From positions 446,939 through 510,938 of the forward strand of contig NZ_CP157793.1 of assembly GCF_040110915.1 (NCBI RefSeq): a DNA stretch of 64,000 nt, written 5' to 3'. The DNA is from Stappia sp. GTDB lineage: Bacteria; Pseudomonadota; Alphaproteobacteria; Rhizobiales; Stappiaceae. Positions 8,621 to 16,786 of this stretch are shown here, piece by piece. The position numbers and the translations under genes are program-made. Under the pieces are notes generated by a model, which ran no database searches, was not told the DNA's origin, and saw only the letters and a list, made by a program, of their open reading frames with translations. The stretch's first letter is position 1; each line of letters begins with the position of its first letter.

Positions 8621-9559
8621 TCAGCTCGCGTCCGGGGCGGTCGCGTCGGACGGCCAGGTGAAACGGGCCCAGTCGGGGAGCTCGGCCGTCAGGGCCACGC
8701 CGTCGGCGGTCACCGCGTCGCCCCTGGCGCGTGCGGAGGCGATGCGGTCGAGCCGCACCAGCGCCAGCCCCCGGGTGCCGTCGACGGTTCCCAGCGTGCC
8801 GGCCGGTTTCGCTCCGGCGAGGATTTCGGTTCCCGGCGCGGGCAGGGCCACGTCGCCCGTGACCTGGATGACGCGCCGGCGCGCGGTGCCGCGATGCTGC
8901 ATGCGGCTGACGACTTCCTGCCCGACGAAGCAGCCCTTGTCGAAGGCGACGCCGTGAAGATCGTCCATGTCCGCGTCATGGGGGAAGCTGTCGCCAAGCG
9001 CGAAGTCCACCGGCGACTCGGGCAGGCCGAGCGCGACCCGGCGCGCGTGATAGGCGCTCGCGTGGCCCCAGGCGAAGCCGGCGGGCGGCGTGTCGCCGGC
9101 GAAGGCACCGGCGGGGGCGAGAATGCGCAGGCCGAAGGCGGCGAGCCGGGGATCGGGGCAGGCGCGGCCGGGCAGGGCGTCGTCCCAGGGCGCGCCCCAG
9201 GCGGCGAGCACGGCTGTTCCTTCGCTCACATCCGCGATCGCGACCTTGGAGCGCAGCTTGTAGAAGGTGAGGCGCTTGGCCAGATCGGCGGCGACGTCGG
9301 CGGCCACGTCGAGGAGATAGGCGGCCCCCCCGTCCTCGTCCGGCGCATCGGCGAAGACGAGAAAATCGAACAGGATCTTGCCCTGCGGCGTCAGCAGCGC
9401 GCCGTAGCCGGCGCCTGTGCGGTCGATCGCCTCGAAATCGCAGGTCAGCAGGTTCTGCAGAAAACCGTGGGCCTCCGGGCCCGCCACGCGCAGCACCGCG
9501 CGGTCGCTCAGCCGCACCGCCGTGCCCGTCGTTGCTGTGTCGCCCGTCGCGTCGTGCAT
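8621..9559 (-). CDS. ygfZ: Folate-binding YgfZ/GcvT-like protein
   Basis: YgfZ proteins are tetrahydrofolate-binding relatives of GcvT that support repair or assembly of some iron-sulfur enzymes. The diagnostic motif KGCFVGQE (with the conserved Cys) is present, as are RAVLRVAGPEAHGFLQNLLTCD at the start of the fold and DFLVFADAP. At 312 residues it is in the normal length range for the family. The ATG at 9559 follows GGAGGGGAG-type sequence. The HD-domain gene starts 9 bp downstream. The divergent neighbour is dihydroorotase, with a 238 bp shared control region. Confidence 0.9.
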   Translation of the reverse strand: MHDATGDTATTGTAVRLSDRAVLRVAGPEAHGFLQNLLTCDFEAIDRTGAGYGALLTPQGKILFDFLVFADAPDEDGGAAYLLDVAADVAADLAKRLTFYKLRSKVAIADVSEGTAVLAAWGAPWDDALPGRACPDPRLAAFGLRILAPAGAFAGDTPPAGFAWGHASAYHARRVALGLPESPVDFALGDSFPHDADMDDLHGVAFDKGCFVGQEVVSRMQHRGTARRRVIQVTGDVALPAPGTEILAGAKPAGTLGTVDGTRGLALVRLDRIASARARGDAVTADGVALTAELPDWARFTWPSDATAPDAS

Positions 9560-9745
9560 GCTCCCCTCCGCTCATCGTGTCCCGTGCGAGATAAGCCGGA
9601 ACGCGCGTGCCAACAAGGGGCGGCTGCGCATGGGCGAGGGACGCTTGAGGCGCGCAGGCGTGCTCTGCGCCCCATTCTCCGGGAAAAGCGGGCCAATGCG
9701 CCCGCCTGTGGATGACGCGCGGGCTTCCAGTCATTATGTGTCATG

Positions 9746-9772
9746 CCGCCGGGCGGCGTCCCCGCCCGGCGG
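9746..9772 (+). promoter_or_regulatory. Strong hairpin in the dihydroorotase leader
   Basis: Two perfect 11-base arms, CCGCCGGGCGG and CCGCCCGGCGG, are separated by CGTCC. The hairpin ends 25 bp before the dihydroorotase ATG and 13 bp before its AAGGAG site. TATGTG at 9735-9740 is a possible -10 element, which would put the hairpin at the very 5' end of the message. A control role is inference. Confidence 0.6.
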
Positions 9773-9797
9773 TCCCCGCGCGAACAAGGAGCTTTCG

Positions 9798-11132
9798 ATG
9801 CCCGATACGTTTGATCTCGTCCTGAAAAACGCAACCGTCGTCAATCACGATGGCGAGGGCCTGCGCGACGTCGCGGTGCGCGACGGGCGGATCGTCGGGC
9901 TCGGCCGGTTCGAGGCGGCGAGCGCCGGGCGCGTGATCGATTGCACGGGCCTGCATGTGCTGCCCGGCGTCATCGACACGCAGGTGCATTTCCGCGAGCC
10001 GGGGCTGGAGCACAAGGAAGATCTGGAATCGGGCGCGCGTGCGGCCGTGATGGGCGGCGTGACGAGCGTCTTCGAGATGCCGAACACCAATCCGCTGACC
10101 ACCAGCGAGGCGGCGCTCGCCGACAAGATCGCGCGGGCGACGAACCGCATGCATTGCGACTTCGCCTTCTGGGTCGGCGGCACGCGCGAGAACGCGGACC
10201 ACGTCGGGGAGCTGGAGCGGTTGCCGGGCGCGGCCGGCATCAAGGTGTTCATGGGATCCTCGACCGGCGATCTGCTGGTCGAGGACGACGAGGGCGTGTG
10301 CCGGATCCTCTCCAACACACGCCGGCGCGCGGCCTTCCACAGCGAGGACGAGTACCGGCTGCGCGATCGCATGGGCGAGCGCGTGGAAGGCGATCCGCGC
10401 TCGCATCCGGTCTGGCGCGACGTGCAGGCCGCCCTGCAGTCGACCGAGCGGCTGGTGCGCATCGCGCGCAAGGTCGGCGCGCGCATCCACATCCTGCATC
10501 TGTCCACGGCGGAAGAGGTCGACTATCTGATCGCCCACAAGGACGTCGCCTCCATCGAGGTGACGCCGCATCACCTGACGCTGACCGACGAGGCCTATGC
10601 GCGCCTCGGCTCGCTGGTGCAGATGAACCCGCCGGTGCGCGATCCGCGCCACGCCGAGCGCCTGTGGTGGGGGCTCGAACAGGGCGTGCTCGACATCTTC
10701 GGCTCCGACCACGCGCCGCACCTTCTGGAAGAAAAGCAGAAGCCCTATCCGGCTTCGCCCTCGGGCATGACCGGGGTGCAAACGCTGGTTCCGATCATGC
10801 TCGATCACGTCAACGCCGGGCGCCTGTCGCTCGCCCGCTTCGTCGACATGACCTCGCACGGGCCGCAGCGGCTGTTCGGCATCGCGCGCAAGGGCCGCAT
10901 CGCGGTCGGCTACGACGCCGATTTCACCGTGGTCGACATGAAGCGCAAGGAGACGATCCGCAACGACTGGATCGCCTCCAAATGCGGCTGGACGCCCTAT
11001 GACGGCAAGGAGGTCACCGGCTGGCCGGTCGGCACCATCGTGCGCGGACGTCAGGTGATGTGGGACGGCGAGTTGGTCACCCCGTCGAACGGCCGGCCGG
11101 TGCTCTTTCACGAGGCCCTGCCGCGCGACTGA
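9798..11132 (+). CDS. pyrC: Dihydroorotase / class I amidohydrolase with Gln in HxH motif
   Basis: This 444-residue amidohydrolase is annotated by family as dihydroorotase, which cyclises carbamoyl-aspartate to dihydroorotate in pyrimidine synthesis. It shows GVIDTQVHFREPGLEHKED, EMPNTNPLT, IHILHLST, EVTPHHL and FGSDHAPH. The first metal-binding pair, normally HxH, reads Q62-V-H64, so one expected His ligand is Gln. I recall dihydroorotase-annotated homologues with the same change, so this is probably a subfamily trait rather than an error. A hydantoinase or allantoinase role is a weaker alternative. ATG 9798 has AAGGAG at 9785-9790. No other pyr gene is adjacent. Confidence 0.85.
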   Translation: MPDTFDLVLKNATVVNHDGEGLRDVAVRDGRIVGLGRFEAASAGRVIDCTGLHVLPGVIDTQVHFREPGLEHKEDLESGARAAVMGGVTSVFEMPNTNPLTTSEAALADKIARATNRMHCDFAFWVGGTRENADHVGELERLPGAAGIKVFMGSSTGDLLVEDDEGVCRILSNTRRRAAFHSEDEYRLRDRMGERVEGDPRSHPVWRDVQAALQSTERLVRIARKVGARIHILHLSTAEEVDYLIAHKDVASIEVTPHHLTLTDEAYARLGSLVQMNPPVRDPRHAERLWWGLEQGVLDIFGSDHAPHLLEEKQKPYPASPSGMTGVQTLVPIMLDHVNAGRLSLARFVDMTSHGPQRLFGIARKGRIAVGYDADFTVVDMKRKETIRNDWIASKCGWTPYDGKEVTGWPVGTIVRGRQVMWDGELVTPSNGRPVLFHEALPRD

Positions 11133-11148
11133 CGAGGTCTGACCCGTT

Positions 11149-11188
11149 CGGCGCGCCGCTTCGCGGGGAAGCTTGCTGCGGCGCGCCG
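11149..11188. terminator. Inverted repeat between convergent genes
   Basis: CGGCGCGCCG at 11149-11158 is perfectly repeated in inverted form at 11179-11188, between the ends of pyrC and the convergent hypothetical gene. There is no T run on either strand, so it may be a weak bidirectional terminator or only an mRNA 3'-end hairpin. Confidence 0.35.
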
Positions 11189-11201
11189 GTCGAATGGGGG
11201 C

Positions 11202-11957
11202 TCAGGCCGGGTTCGGCAGCGAGCGGCGCCCGCCGAAAGACGCGGAGAGATTGGCGATCCGCGCGCGGGCCGGGATCGGCTTGATCGTGAACAGGCGGGG
11301 AATGCGCTGGTCCTGCGCGTCGCTCGCCAGCGCCAGCAGCGCCTCGATCTGCTCGCCGACCCGGCGGTGGGTCTCCGTCTCGATGCGCACCCGGCGCCAC
11401 ACATGGCGCTGGACGACGAGATCGAGACAGGTCTTCAGGTCCGCGATCAGAAACTCCAGGTCGAGCGTCGGCAGGCCGAGATAGGCGCGCAGCTCGTCGA
11501 AGATCGATTTCAGCACCGCCGCGTATTCCATCTCCGCCGAGCGCGGATTGAGCTCGTTGATGTCGAGACACTGGATCTGCGCTTCCTCGCGCGCGGTGTC
11601 GACGAAGGCGGCGATCTGCGCGGCGGTGAGCTTGCAGGTGCCGTCCTCGAGCGCCAGCTGTTTCATCAGCAGCGAGGCCTCGAAGATATCGAGGATGCGC
11701 CGCGAGAGCACATGCACGAGATCGCGCAGGGCGCGCTCCTGCGCCGGATTGCACTCCACGAAGCTCATCTCGATGATGTCGAACAGGCCGGTCTCGAAGG
11801 CCTCGCTGACGTTTCGAAAGCACGGATTGGCCTGCAGCAGGCGGTTGACGACGGGAAGCGCGTCCGCCTCGACCGGGCAATCGGACATGCGGATATCGTT
11901 GATGTCGGTGAACATGGGCTGGGCCGTGCGGTCCGGTGTCGTTTGCGTGTTGAACAC
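11202..11957 (-). CDS. Hypothetical cytoplasmic protein, 251 aa
   Basis: I do not recognise this protein. It is acidic, mostly alpha-helical in appearance, and lacks a signal peptide or transmembrane segment. The middle (about 60-190) is rich in Leu/Ala/Asp/Glu helices, and the C-terminal 60 residues are basic with RRVRIETETHRRVGEQ and a Pro-Arg tail. The start is GTG at 11957, fixed by a strong AAGGAG eight bases upstream. Its leader region contains a cluster of GANTC sites and a TTAACCA word, so cell-cycle-linked expression is possible. The gene is convergent with pyrC. Confidence 0.75.
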   Translation of the reverse strand: MFNTQTTPDRTAQPMFTDINDIRMSDCPVEADALPVVNRLLQANPCFRNVSEAFETGLFDIIEMSFVECNPAQERALRDLVHVLSRRILDIFEASLLMKQLALEDGTCKLTAAQIAAFVDTAREEAQIQCLDINELNPRSAEMEYAAVLKSIFDELRAYLGLPTLDLEFLIADLKTCLDLVVQRHVWRRVRIETETHRRVGEQIEALLALASDAQDQRIPRLFTIKPIPARARIANLSASFGGRRSLPNPA

Positions 11958-12306
11958 AGCGGTCTCCTTCGCGGGCGCCGGGGGCCGCGTTGCAAGTCGT
12001 GTCTTGTGTGGTGTGCCGGCCGGGAAGGCGACCGTCTTGGTTAAAAGATTCCGAATCGCATTCTGAGTCGCAACGAAGAAGTGCTTGGGTTTTGCAAGGT
12101 TGTTTGTAGTCTGTGTGCAAGTTTTGTGTGGACAGGTGCGAATCGTCGCGTCCCGCGCGCGGAGTCACGGACCTGCCATCCTGTGATCGCCATCACGCCA
12201 TCGTGAGCGGAAATGGCGGATAGCTTGGGCGGACTAACCGGAGATTCACCGGCGTCAGGTAAAACAACCGGCGGTGATACGCCGAAGAGCGGGGCTGTGG
12301 AGCGGG
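11958..12306. promoter_or_regulatory. Divergent control region with clustered GANTC sites
   Basis: This 349 bp region separates two divergent genes. It is less GC-rich than its surroundings. GANTC, the CcrM methylation site of alphaproteobacteria, occurs at 12047, 12053, 12065 and again near 12130, 12161 and 12242. TTAACCA on the minus strand at 12037-12043 resembles a CtrA half-site. GGTAAAAC at 12258-12265 repeats a word found upstream of the wall hydrolase. No gene is seen. Confidence 0.5.
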
Positions 12307-13587
12307 ATGGGTACGCGTATGAGTAAGGTGACCGAGAGCGCGCGCGGCGCGCAAGTTGGCCGGCGGCCTGTCCGCACGATGATGCTGGTCCTGGCGCTTG
12401 CGGGACTGAGCCTGCCGGCCGTGGCGCGCGATGCGGGGCCGATGGTCTCCGTGGCGGGCGACCATGAGCGGGAGGGCAAGCAGCAGGTCGAGGCGCCGCT
12501 TCAGATCCTCGTGTCCCTGAAGGATCAGAAGCTTGACGTCTATCGCGGCACGCAGCTGATCGACAGCTCGCGCATTTCCTCCGGCAAGCGCGGGCATTCC
12601 ACGCCGACGGGCATCTTCAGCATTCTGGAGAAACGGCGCCGGCATTTTTCCAATCTCTACGACAATGCGCCGATGCCCTACATGCAGCGGCTGACCTGGT
12701 CGGGCATCGCCCTGCACGAGGGGCGGGTGCCGAACTATCCCGCCTCGCACGGCTGCGTGCGCCTGCCGAAGGGGTTTGCGAGCAATCTCTTCGGCATGAC
12801 GGAGCGCGGCGGCCATGTGGTGATCACGCGCGAGCGCACGCGGCCCGACGGGATCCTTCATGCCGCGCTGCCACGGCGCGACATCAAGGGCACGGAAGTG
12901 GCGAGCCTGGATGACAGCGTGCTCGGGCTGCGTCCGGCGCTGCCCGGAGTTGCGGCCGACGGCGAGCCGCGAACGGTGGCCGCGATCGGCAAGGATGCGG
13001 CGGCCGACGCGCGCGAGGCCGGCGATCCCTTGCGCATCCTGATCACGCGGACGACCGCGCGCGAGCGCATCCGCGACATGCAGCGCGTGCTCGACCGTCT
13101 GGGCTATGCGCCCGGTCCCGTCGATGGCGTGATGGGTCGCAAGACGCGCGCCGCGATCCGGCTGTTTCAGGAAGGCGCCGATCTGCCGGTCACCGGCGAG
13201 CCGACCGATGTCGTGCTGCGGCGTCTCTATGCCGAGGCCGGCGAGGCGGGCCCGGCGACGGGGCGTGTCTACGTGCGCCGCAAGTTCAGGGAGATCTATG
13301 CCGGCAATCTGGTCCTCAAGGCCCCCGACGCGCCGCTCGGCACGCATCTCTACACGCTGATCGACGCGGGCGGCGGCATCAGTTCGGGGCGCTGGATGAG
13401 CGTCACGGCCGCCGAGGCCGAGGGAGCGAGCGCGGCCAGCGTGCTCGACCGGATCGAATGGTCCCCGCAGGCGCGCCGCTTCGTGGAGGATCGCCTGACG
13501 CTCGGCACGTCGCTGATCGTCACCGACCGGCCCTTCCGCCTGCATTCCGGTCTCGGCACGGATTTCGTCGTCACCACGCGCCAGTAA
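12307..13587 (+). CDS. L,D-transpeptidase (YkuD) with peptidoglycan-binding domain, exported
   Basis: This protein of about 426 residues has an N-terminal Arg-containing region followed by MMLVLALAGLSLPAVA, a likely signal peptide, so it acts in the periplasm. A YkuD domain (about 55-175) has the catalytic signature SHGCVRLP with its nucleophilic Cys and GIALHEG upstream; such enzymes make 3-3 peptidoglycan crosslinks or attach proteins to the wall. A peptidoglycan-binding helical domain follows (QRVLDRLGYAPGPVDGVMG... about 255-310). The C-terminal ~110 residues are not recognised. Starts at 12274, 12307 or 12319 are possible; 12307 has GGAG nearby, so the exact start is uncertain. Confidence 0.9.
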   Translation: MGTRMSKVTESARGAQVGRRPVRTMMLVLALAGLSLPAVARDAGPMVSVAGDHEREGKQQVEAPLQILVSLKDQKLDVYRGTQLIDSSRISSGKRGHSTPTGIFSILEKRRRHFSNLYDNAPMPYMQRLTWSGIALHEGRVPNYPASHGCVRLPKGFASNLFGMTERGGHVVITRERTRPDGILHAALPRRDIKGTEVASLDDSVLGLRPALPGVAADGEPRTVAAIGKDAAADAREAGDPLRILITRTTARERIRDMQRVLDRLGYAPGPVDGVMGRKTRAAIRLFQEGADLPVTGEPTDVVLRRLYAEAGEAGPATGRVYVRRKFREIYAGNLVLKAPDAPLGTHLYTLIDAGGGISSGRWMSVTAAEAEGASAASVLDRIEWSPQARRFVEDRLTLGTSLIVTDRPFRLHSGLGTDFVVTTRQ

Positions 13588-13610
13588 CCGGACCGGCGGT
13601 CGCCGGCGGC

Positions 13611-14306
13611 TCAGTCGCCGGCGACGAAATAATGCAGCGTGCCGTCGGGACCGATGCCGACGCGGTAGAAGGTCCAGGTGCCGGTGATGTCCATCTCCGC
13701 CATGTCGCCCGCCGTGACGAGCTGATAGAGCTCCACCTTCTGCTCGGCGGTCAGCGTGTCGAGCGGCGTGCGGGCGAAATAGGGCCAGATGTACATCTCC
13801 TGCGCCGTGCCGACGTCGGCATGGACGTAGCCCGCCTCCAGCACCTCGATCAGGATCGCCAGGATCTCGTAGCCGTCGTCGTCGCCGGCGGCGGCCTTCA
13901 GCGTCTCGATGGGATCGCCCATCTCGGCGAAGGTGAGGGTGGGCATCATCTCGTTGCCCTCCAGCACCATGCGCAGCCGGTCGAAGTCGCCGGCATGGGC
14001 GGCCTCGAGCAGCTGCGCGCGGGTGCGCGCCACCGGCTTCGGCAGACCCGCCTCGCCGTAGCGGATGTCCGGCGCGGGCCCGGGCGCGGGGCGCACCGCG
14101 TCGGAGGGCACGTCTGCGGCCCCGTCGGGGGACGCGGCCAGATCGGGATCGACCGGGATGCCACCCGCGCCGCCCGGCATTTCGGGCGGGTCGAGCTGGA
14201 TGCGCTCGGTCTGCACGCGCGTGTCCTGCGCGGCGTGCGCGGCCGCCGGCGCGGCGATCAGCGCGCAACTGGCAAGACCCACGAGAAGCGTGCGCGGCAG
14301 GGGCAT
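13611..14306 (-). CDS. Hypothetical secreted protein, 231 aa
   Basis: The N-terminus MPLPRTLLVGLASCALIAAPAAAHAAQ is a clear Sec signal peptide with an AxA cleavage site. After an acidic Pro-rich linker comes AQLLEAAHAGDFDRLRMVLE, reminiscent of a single ankyrin-like helix pair, then a helical domain ending in a beta-like TWTFYRVGIGPDGTLHYF tail. I do not recognise a named family. The ATG at 14306 has GAGGTG upstream, which rules against the longer frame to 14378. It is convergent with the L,D-transpeptidase gene, whose stop is 23 bp away, and so may also act at the envelope. Confidence 0.8.
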   Translation of the reverse strand: MPLPRTLLVGLASCALIAAPAAAHAAQDTRVQTERIQLDPPEMPGGAGGIPVDPDLAASPDGAADVPSDAVRPAPGPAPDIRYGEAGLPKPVARTRAQLLEAAHAGDFDRLRMVLEGNEMMPTLTFAEMGDPIETLKAAAGDDDGYEILAILIEVLEAGYVHADVGTAQEMYIWPYFARTPLDTLTAEQKVELYQLVTAGDMAEMDITGTWTFYRVGIGPDGTLHYFVAGD

Positions 14307-14574
14307 GATCACCTCGTCTTTCGTTCGCTCGTCTCCGGCGCCCGCGACCCTAACCCAAGGCCGCACCGGCGCAAACACGCATCTCCACGGTGGGCGAAAA
14401 TCGTCCGCGCCGCATGAGCTTCGTGGGGCTGGGAGGTTGTGAAGCCGCGCGCTTCTGCGCTAAGGGGAGCGACGGGGATGTTGCCGCGCCCGCCTCCCGT
14501 CCCGGAGCGCGCGGGCGCGCGGGCAGGGTCGTGGGCCGGGGGCTGCGCCGCGCCGACGATCCGGAGAGCGAGCG

Positions 14575-15207
14575 GTGCTGTCAGACACGTTTTTCTTTCT
14601 GATCGGGATTGCCATCGGCCTCGCGACCAGCGCCCCGGTCGGCCCCATCAACATCGCGGCCATCCAGCGCGCCTTTCGCTACGGCTTTCTGCCGGGGCTG
14701 TTCGCCGGTGCCGGCGCCGTTCTCGCCGACGGGCTCTATGCCACTTTCGCCGCCTTCGGCATCACCGCCGTGTCGGACTTCGTCGAGACCCACAGCGCGC
14801 TGATCCAGACCGCCGGCGGCATGCTGGTCATCCTGTTCGGAGCGAAGGTGCTGATCGCCCGGCCGCACATGCCCGCCGACGACGCGCCGCCCACCGGGCT
14901 GGTGTCCGGTCTCGTCACCGGATTCGCCATCACGCTCACCAACCCCGGCGTCGTGCTCGGCTTCATCGCGATCTTCGGAAGTCTGGGGAAATGGGCCCCG
15001 GATCCCGGCAATTACACGGGCGCGGCGCTGATGGTCGCCGGCGTGGTGACCGGCGCGCTCGCCTGGTGGGTGTTCATTTCCGCCGTCGTGTCGGGCCTGC
15101 GCGCGCGCATGACCGACGACTGGCTCGTCTGGATCAACCGGATCTCGGGCGCCTTGCTGATCCTGTTCGGGATCGGCATTTTCGCCCATCTCTATCTCGC
15201 GGGCTGA
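14575..15207 (+). CDS. LysE/RhtB-family exporter
   Basis: This 210-residue inner-membrane protein belongs to the LysE superfamily of amino acid and small-solute exporters. It has about six hydrophobic segments, starting with FFFLIGIAIGLATSAPVGPINIAAIQRA, where PVGP is the family hallmark, and ending in RISGALLILFGIGIFAHLYLA. The start is GTG at 14575 with GGAG ten bases upstream. It stands alone. The exported substrate cannot be predicted. Confidence 0.88.
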   Translation: MLSDTFFFLIGIAIGLATSAPVGPINIAAIQRAFRYGFLPGLFAGAGAVLADGLYATFAAFGITAVSDFVETHSALIQTAGGMLVILFGAKVLIARPHMPADDAPPTGLVSGLVTGFAITLTNPGVVLGFIAIFGSLGKWAPDPGNYTGAALMVAGVVTGALAWWVFISAVVSGLRARMTDDWLVWINRISGALLILFGIGIFAHLYLAG

Positions 15208-15257
15208 GCGCGCCTGCCGCGCATCGCAGCGGGCCGGTCGCCCCGACGGCCGGATCG

Positions 15258-15539
15258 TCAGTGCAGGGGCTTGAACAGCGTGTAATCGCCGCGCCGGACG
15301 CGGGAGGGCAGGTCTTCCGCCATCTGCGCCACCGCTTCCTCGCCAAAGGTGGTCACCAGATCGGCGAAGGCGGTGAACAGCGCGGCATGGGCAACGGCGG
15401 CCGAATCAATGCCCGAGGCGACGGCCTCGGCGAAGGCGTCGTCGATGTAGCCGAGCGCCATCTGCCGGATTTCCCGGTCGGTCACGATGCCGTCCTCGCC
15501 CTCGTCGCTCTCGATGTCCAGATGGTCGTTGTCTCGCAT
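15258..15539 (-). CDS. Small hypothetical acidic protein, 93 aa
   Basis: This short cytoplasmic protein starts with an acidic segment (DIESDEGEDG) followed by a predicted helical body (REIRQMALGYIDDAFAEAVASGID...) and ends in SRVRRGDYTLFKPLH. I do not recognise a family. GAGG sits upstream of the ATG at 15539, and codon positions are GC3-rich like its neighbours, which supports it as real. Its upstream region carries ATGGTTAACG at 15641-15650 and a second GTTAAC at 15611, resembling CtrA half-sites. Confidence 0.75.
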   Translation of the reverse strand: MRDNDHLDIESDEGEDGIVTDREIRQMALGYIDDAFAEAVASGIDSAAVAHAALFTAFADLVTTFGEEAVAQMAEDLPSRVRRGDYTLFKPLH

Positions 15540-15640
15540 GACGCCTCGCGCGGTCGGTGTGAACCCTCGGGACAGGTATGGGGGAGTCGGGGCGCGGTCG
15601 TAAACGCTTCGTTAACGCATTCGCTCGAATTCCGGCCAAT

Positions 15641-15648
15641 ATGGTTAA
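15641..15648 (-). promoter_or_regulatory. CtrA-like half-site TTAACCAT
   Basis: The minus strand reads TTAACCAT exactly here, with another GTTAAC word 30 bp away at 15611-15616. It lies about 100 bp upstream of the 93-residue protein gene on the minus strand. Binding by CtrA is inference from the motif alone. Confidence 0.35.
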
Positions 15649-15704
15649 CGCCGACGACCCGCGCGGCGCGCCGAAAAACGCGCGGAGACCCCGGAGCCGG
15701 AGGG

Positions 15705-16157
15705 TCAGCGATTGTAGCGGGTGGTGACGTCGCGAATGAGGGCGCCGCCTTCCTCCACATAGCGCGCAAGCGCGGCCTCGGCGGCCGGCGTGCAGCGGCG
15801 GTACACCGAGGAAAAGCCGCGATAGCCCTGGTTGAAGCGCTCGATGAAGCGGCGCTCGCGGGCCTCGTCGCGCACTTCCGCGTCGAGCAGCGCGCGCATC
15901 TGGTCGCGCCACAGCGTCCCGTCCTCGCCCCCGCACAGCGGACGCAGATAGTGCAGCGCGCCCAGGATCTCCGACAGCCGCATCAGATCCGCCTCATAGG
16001 GCGGGTCGTCGCCGGGCGCCTGCGCCTGCACGGGCGCGCTCCATGCGATGACCGCGAGGCCGAGCGCCAGGGTCAGCGCCAGCACGGCGCCCGCACCGCC
16101 AGCGGCCCGGGCCCGGTGCGGCGAGGTGGCGGAGAAGGGTCGGAAGACGCGCGACAT
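15705..16157 (-). CDS. TIGR02301-family exported protein
   Basis: This 150-residue protein matches the alphaproteobacterial TIGR02301 family of unknown function: LMRLSEILGALHYLRPLCGGEDGTLWRDQM, then FNQGYRGFSSVYRRCTPAAEAAL with the conserved Cys residues. The N-terminus has basic residues then a hydrophobic stretch (AVLALTLALGLAVIAWSAPVQAQ), a signal peptide with AxA cleavage, so it is periplasmic. The start at 16157 is preferred over the longer open frame because it precedes the signal. The NUDIX gene lies immediately upstream on the same strand. Confidence 0.85.
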   Translation of the reverse strand: MSRVFRPFSATSPHRARAAGGAGAVLALTLALGLAVIAWSAPVQAQAPGDDPPYEADLMRLSEILGALHYLRPLCGGEDGTLWRDQMRALLDAEVRDEARERRFIERFNQGYRGFSSVYRRCTPAAEAALARYVEEGGALIRDVTTRYNR

Positions 16158-16228
16158 GGGCGCCAAGATGCGGCCCTTCGGGCGGCGGCGCAAGGGGATT
16201 GCGGCGGCGCGGCCCATGTCGAACCGGC

Positions 16229-16711
16229 TCACGCGGGCGACCGGTCCGGATCGGGATCGGTGCCCGGATCGGCCGGCGTTTCGCTGCCGAGAAGGCGGCG
16301 GATGCGGTCCGCCGTCCCGGGTGTCATGGCCCGGTCCGCCAGACCGGCGAGCGTCACCCAGGCCGCATCGTTGGCGTCGTCGCCGGGACGCAGCCGGCCG
16401 CGTGGCGTGCGCGCGAGAAAAACGGAGATCTGGAAACGCGTCGCCGTCCCGGTCGCCGCGTCGATGTGGCTGAGGTCGACCCGGTCGACCGGCTCCGGCA
16501 CCAGCGTCGCCGTCAGGCCGGTTTCCTCCAGAAGCTCGCGGATCGCGGCCGCCGCCGGCGGTTCGCCCGCCTCGATGCTGCCGCCCGGCAGGCTCCAGTG
16601 ATCGCGGTAGGGATCCTTGCCGCGCCGCACCAGCAGCACCCGCCCGTCGTCGGCGACGCACATCACGCTGACCCCCTGGCGCACCGCCGGATCGGTGCCG
16701 GCGGCGCTCAT
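16229..16711 (-). CDS. NUDIX hydrolase
   Basis: This 160-residue protein carries a canonical NUDIX box, GSIEAGEPPAAAAIRELLEETGL (Gx5Ex7REUxEExGU pattern), after VSVMCVADDGRVLLVRRGKDPYRDHWSLPG. Members cleave nucleoside diphosphates linked to another group; this type resembles ADP-ribose pyrophosphatase or MutT-like housecleaning enzymes. The ATG at 16711 has GGAG upstream, while a longer frame to 16780 adds 23 atypical residues. It probably shares a transcript with the downstream TIGR02301 gene, 71 bp away. Confidence 0.9.
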   Translation of the reverse strand: MSAAGTDPAVRQGVSVMCVADDGRVLLVRRGKDPYRDHWSLPGGSIEAGEPPAAAAIRELLEETGLTATLVPEPVDRVDLSHIDAATGTATRFQISVFLARTPRGRLRPGDDANDAAWVTLAGLADRAMTPGTADRIRRLLGSETPADPGTDPDPDRSPA

Positions 16712-16786
16712 CCGCGCGTCTCCGGTGCGGCGGGGCGTCCGCGCCCCCCTTCCGGCCACGAGCCAGCTCCCGTACAGCACATCATG

